Below the pieces are notes generated by a model, which saw nothing but the letters and a program-made list of their open reading frames with translations, was not told the DNA's origin and did no database searches. Shown one piece after another: positions 61,033 through 64,000 of a DNA stretch of 64,000 nucleotides. A program made the position numbers and the translations under genes. Position 1 is the stretch's first letter. The number at the start of each line of letters is the position of its first letter. This DNA is from Pseudisothecium myosuroides. Its lineage: Eukaryota > Streptophyta > Bryopsida > Hypnales > Lembophyllaceae. The stretch is from positions 10,046,501 through 10,110,500 of the forward strand of contig OX637291.1 of the NCBI GenBank assembly GCA_951799445.1, written 5' to 3'.

Positions 61033-62551
61033 ATGGCGGCTGCCTGCGGAACCGCTCTCTCGGGGACCAGATTGGACTCCAAGCTGGCGTCGTCGTTCCT
61101 CCCTCGCACCGCCGGGCTCTCGTCGTCGTCCTCCTGCGGACTCAACAATGGCGCATTCCGGGCTGCTGCCGTGGTGTCAATGCCATTGCGCAAGTCGTTG
61201 CACGTCGTGGCTATGGCGCCTCCCAAGCCCTCGGGAAAGGCTAAGAAAGGTATGAATTGCCTCGCGAGAACTAGGGCATGAGGAAATTGAGCTGTCGGTG
61301 GGGTGGGTTGTGCATCCCTATTTTAGGTTATGCACGCAAACTGAACCAGCCATGGTTTTTGTTTGGTGTGGAGGATTGCAGTGGTTGGAATTGTGAAGCT
61401 GGCGTTGGAAGCTGGAAAGGCCACCCCTGCGCCTCCCGTTGGTCCTGCCCTTGGTTCCAAGGGTGTTAACATTATGGCGTTTTGCAAGGAATACAATGCC
61501 AAGACTGCTGACAAGCCTGGCTACGTTATTCCCGTCGAGATCACCGTTTTCGATGTATGGACTCTAAATACCTCATCAATTTCCGTCGACTCAATGTTAG
61601 TAAGCCATTTGTGTGTGCATTGATCGAAGATTTTGTTAATATTCTCCTCAGTAAATTTCAAGATAATTTGTAAAGTAAATTGCATGCTTGTTAAAGGTAG
61701 GGAACCAAGTCGCGTGGTCTTCTGCTGGTTTGAGTGGTTTCTCTAATTAGAATGAAATTTTCTCTGAATGTGGTTCTTGTCCTTATTTCAAGAGGATTCC
61801 GATGCTCTGAATTAGGTCTTATGTGGATAATATATGAATACGTTGTGAATTTTCAATGTTTGAATCACAGGGTGAGTTCAACTGAGGGTATGTTTTAGCG
61901 TGGATTTCTTGCACAATTGTCATATTTAATAAATTCTAAATACGTAGTGACCTAATGCGACATACAGTTTCTAACGAGAAAGGATTCACTACTTTATTCT
62001 TGAATTGATTGACGTTCTTGTCAATAGGGTTCAAAAATAACCCTAAACCCTCAATCAAATTAGTAGACGAATCGAGGTAGTATCCATTAGTAGATGATTT
62101 GAGGTACTCTTTCTGTGAAGTGAAATTCATGCTAGTATCGTTAATGGGTAAACCTGTAATTCTGATTACAGGATAGAAGTTTCACATTTATCTTGAAGAC
62201 ACCTCCGGCTTCAATTCTTCTATTGAAAGCAGCAGGTACATGGATCTCCTTTCATGCCCCATGATTTTTCGTTGCTGTAACAGTACCCTATTTCCTTGGA
62301 TTCTCCGTCATCCTGTAATGAAAACTTATACATGGTGTGCAGGTGCTGCCAAGGGCTCCAACGACCCACAGAAATTGAAGGTTGGTAAGGTCACCATGGA
62401 CCAGCTTAGGGTGATTGCACAGGAGAAGATGCCTGATTTGAATTGTACGACAATAGAGTCCGCCATGAGAATTGTTGCCGGAACAGCAGCCAACATGGGA
62501 ATCGATATCGACCCCCCTCTGCTCGTAAAGAAGGAGAAAGTTATACTCTAA
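61033..62551 (+). CDS. RPL11: Chloroplast 50S ribosomal protein L11 (bL11c)
   Basis: Four exons, 61033-61249, 61382-61554, 62172-62235 and 62343-62551, join in phase to 220 residues. Residues 1 to about 64 are Ala/Ser/Arg-rich, a chloroplast transit peptide. The mature part begins [20 protein letters not shown] and carries the L11 signatures [38 protein letters not shown] and the C-terminal rRNA-binding stretch [30 protein letters not shown]11 sits at the base of the ribosomal stalk, where it binds 23S rRNA and contacts elongation factors and the stringent-response machinery. Length and motifs are complete and there is no defect. The start at 61033 has good context (CCACCATGG). Upstream lies a tandem-repeat array; downstream, inverted duplication A. 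Confidence 0.97.
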
Positions 62552-63109
62552 ATAGTTATTAGGTTTCTCACTTTTTACAATTTGTAACTGTTGTGTACAC
62601 AACGCATTCAAGTTTTTTTCGCTTCAAATTTATTTAACTTGAGTCCCTGGATTCAGTAATTTAGCCAGCTGGTCATTGCTTATTCCATTGCTGTGGTGTC
62701 GACATGGATTGCTCTAGTGTGCCAACACGAGCTCTGGTGAAATTTTTGCTCTACTTTCATGTCTCAACTTTTGTTTGGTGAGTGTTTGTGAATGCATTAG
62801 ATTGTTTAGTTTGTTTCAGTCTTGTGCTTGAAGAGAATTTGGGTTAGTGGTGAATGCTTTCTAGGGCCTCTTTACTGGATAGTGGGAGGTCTTGTTCCTG
62901 CAGTTTTGCGGAATTCTTATGTAATTAATGCTGAGACTCAGAAACTCAGTGACTTTGTTATGATCTTCCTTGGACGGAGTAAGTGGTGTCAGATTGTGTC
63001 AAGGTTCTCTTCTTTCTTAGCCCTGCACGATTCTTAGTCCCCAAATTCTAGGTATCATGCAAGGATGTGAGAACTCTTGACTTCTAATGCGAGATTTCAT
63101 TCTTTCTTT

Positions 63110-63545
63110 CCATTGTAGGTCTGTTATGTGTTTGGGTAATTGTGTTTTAGCAGTCAATTAGAAACCCTATACAACTTAGAAACCGTAGACGAATTCATGA
63201 ATGTCGTAGCAAGTTTCAAAATTGCTTTGCCTAGATTACCGGTAGAGGACCTCCATGGACATGTCTTGATCATTGTCATGCTTGATTGATTTTAGGTGCA
63301 CTTCAATTTTGCGATTCTCAGGGTGTTTCCATCGTAGCTTTGTTTTGTATTTGGGTGTTTGAGTTTTAGCGGTCATGCCGCAAATTAGAAACCCTGCACA
63401 CTTAGAACCCGTAGACGATTTCATGAATGTCTCAGCGAAATTCAAAATTGTTTGTCTAGTTTACCATTGCATGATCTCTATTGACATGACTAGATCATTG
63501 CAATGCTTGATTGATACCATGTGTGCTTCATATCGGCGATTGTGA
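63110..63545. repeat. Tandem duplication, about 226-base period, only in the right arm
   Basis: TTAGAAACCCT at 63159 recurs at 63385, with CCGTAGACGA(A/T)TTCATGAATGTC and ATGCTTGATTGAT in each unit. The left arm of duplication A has only one such unit (35480-35650), so this arose after the inverted duplication or was lost on the left. Confidence 0.85.
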
Positions 63546-63575
63546 GCTTATAATTAATTTTAGTGCACTTTAAAG

Positions 63576-63806
63576 ATGGCATGCATTCCGATTCCGCTTT
63601 GCATCGAGTGCGGCAATACCGACAACCCATGCCGGTGCAAAATCATCGGACCCACGCTGGGGTTCATCGACTTCATGGTGGCCGCAGTAGTCGAGTGGCC
63701 CGTTGGAGCTGTAGTGTGGTGCTGCAATCACAAGACTGGGGAGCGCCTCATGGCCCACCCTGCCACGGTGGTTCGACCCAGCATCTCGAATTGCATTCCC
63801 TTCTAA
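63576..63806 (+). CDS. 76-residue Cys-rich protein, right copy
   Basis: A complete ORF identical to the left copy (35203-35433) except for four substitutions in the hydrophobic run, where it reads KIIGPTLGFIDFMVAAVVEW. The CIECGNTDNPCRCK cluster, HKTGERLMAHPATVV and the C-terminus are unchanged. The Gly-to-Asp change puts a charge into the possible membrane segment, so the two copies may differ in membrane behaviour (inference). A donor-like GGTAATGAC follows the stop within three bases in both copies (GGTAAAGAC on the left), suggesting a 3' UTR intron. Function unknown. Confidence 0.82.
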   Translation: MACIPIPLCIECGNTDNPCRCKIIGPTLGFIDFMVAAVVEWPVGAVVWCCNHKTGERLMAHPATVVRPSISNCIPF

Positions 63807-64000
63807 GGTAATGACACTTAGATTCTGGTATATTTTATGATTTTTTGTGTTGGCTATCGAAAGAGGATTTCAATGCACCCAAGAATGCGGCATTTGGATT
63901 CTGTATGCAAAAGTTGTTGATGATCAAAGTTCAGTTGATGGATGTTCTGTAATTATTTCTGTGACAATGAAATGTTGTTGAATGCTGATCATAGTTCTTA

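Larger units (their letters stand above)
62735..64000 (+). repeat. Inverted duplication A, right arm (runs off window)
   Basis: Reverse-complement partner of 34800-36075. It starts about 180 bases after the RPL11 stop and covers the leader, the Cys-rich gene and the 3' flank, ending at the window edge. It differs from the left arm by an extra internal tandem duplication at 63.1-63.5 kb. Confidence 0.9.

Noticed and set aside
60771..61226. 151-residue Arg-rich minus-strand ORF
   Set aside because: Overlaps the RPL11 transit peptide and upstream GC-rich DNA in antisense; composition typical of a shadow frame.

Overview
The window looks like nuclear DNA of a land plant, most likely a non-seed plant such as a moss; I infer the lineage and cannot prove it. 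Evidence: GT-AG introns of about 100-1000 bases, two nuclear genes for chloroplast proteins with transit-peptide-like N-termini (ribosomal protein L11 and an S2P-type zinc protease), a plant-type Mediator subunit (MED32), AT-rich intergenic DNA full of short inverted-repeat transposons, and frequent telo-box-like AACCCTAA strings. No rRNA, tRNA, CRISPR array or viral gene was seen.

Layout. 0-1.2 kb: 5' part of a DHRS12-like short-chain dehydrogenase, minus strand, running off the left edge. 1.2-20.7 kb: a repeat domain. Two diverged direct copies of a roughly 7.6 kb unit (about 3.7-11.4 and 11.6-19.4 kb) each end in an open reading frame for a coiled-coil protein starting MGN; a third, decayed tail lies at 20.05-20.7 kb. 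A CACTA-type MITE sits in copy 1, and copy 2 preserves the empty site. 20.8-27.2 kb: two complete genes read divergently, a plastid-targeted-looking metallo-beta-lactamase-like protein (8 exons, minus) and MED32 (4 exons, plus). 27.5-34.1 kb: an unrecognised gene or relic, two MITEs and a 2.7 kb foldback element.

34-64 kb: a rearranged gene-bearing domain. It holds a 76-residue Cys-rich protein in two inverted copies (35.2 and 63.6 kb), a SET-domain gene with a decayed neighbouring paralogue (37-40.7 kb), the intronless S2P protease ARASP (45-46.6 kb), a small dual-specificity phosphatase (47.6 kb), a MATE transporter pseudogene (48.9-51.1 kb), a CRAL-TRIO/Sec14-like relic (55.2-57.8 kb), the 3' part of a protein kinase (58.1-58.7 kb) and chloroplast RPL11 (61.0-62.6 kb). 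Three inverted duplications are placed roughly concentrically (34.8-36.1 with 62.7-64; 41.0-41.9 with 58.9-59.9; 42.0-42.4 with 46.5-47.4). Six local tandem duplications with periods of about 175-265 bases lie in this same half.

The intact genes are unrelated housekeeping functions (plastid translation, plastid membrane proteolysis, transcription, phosphatase signalling) and do not form a pathway. The most unusual parts are the duplicated unit carrying the MGN coiled-coil genes and the nested inverted duplications. Exon boundaries were placed by eye from reading phase and splice consensus.
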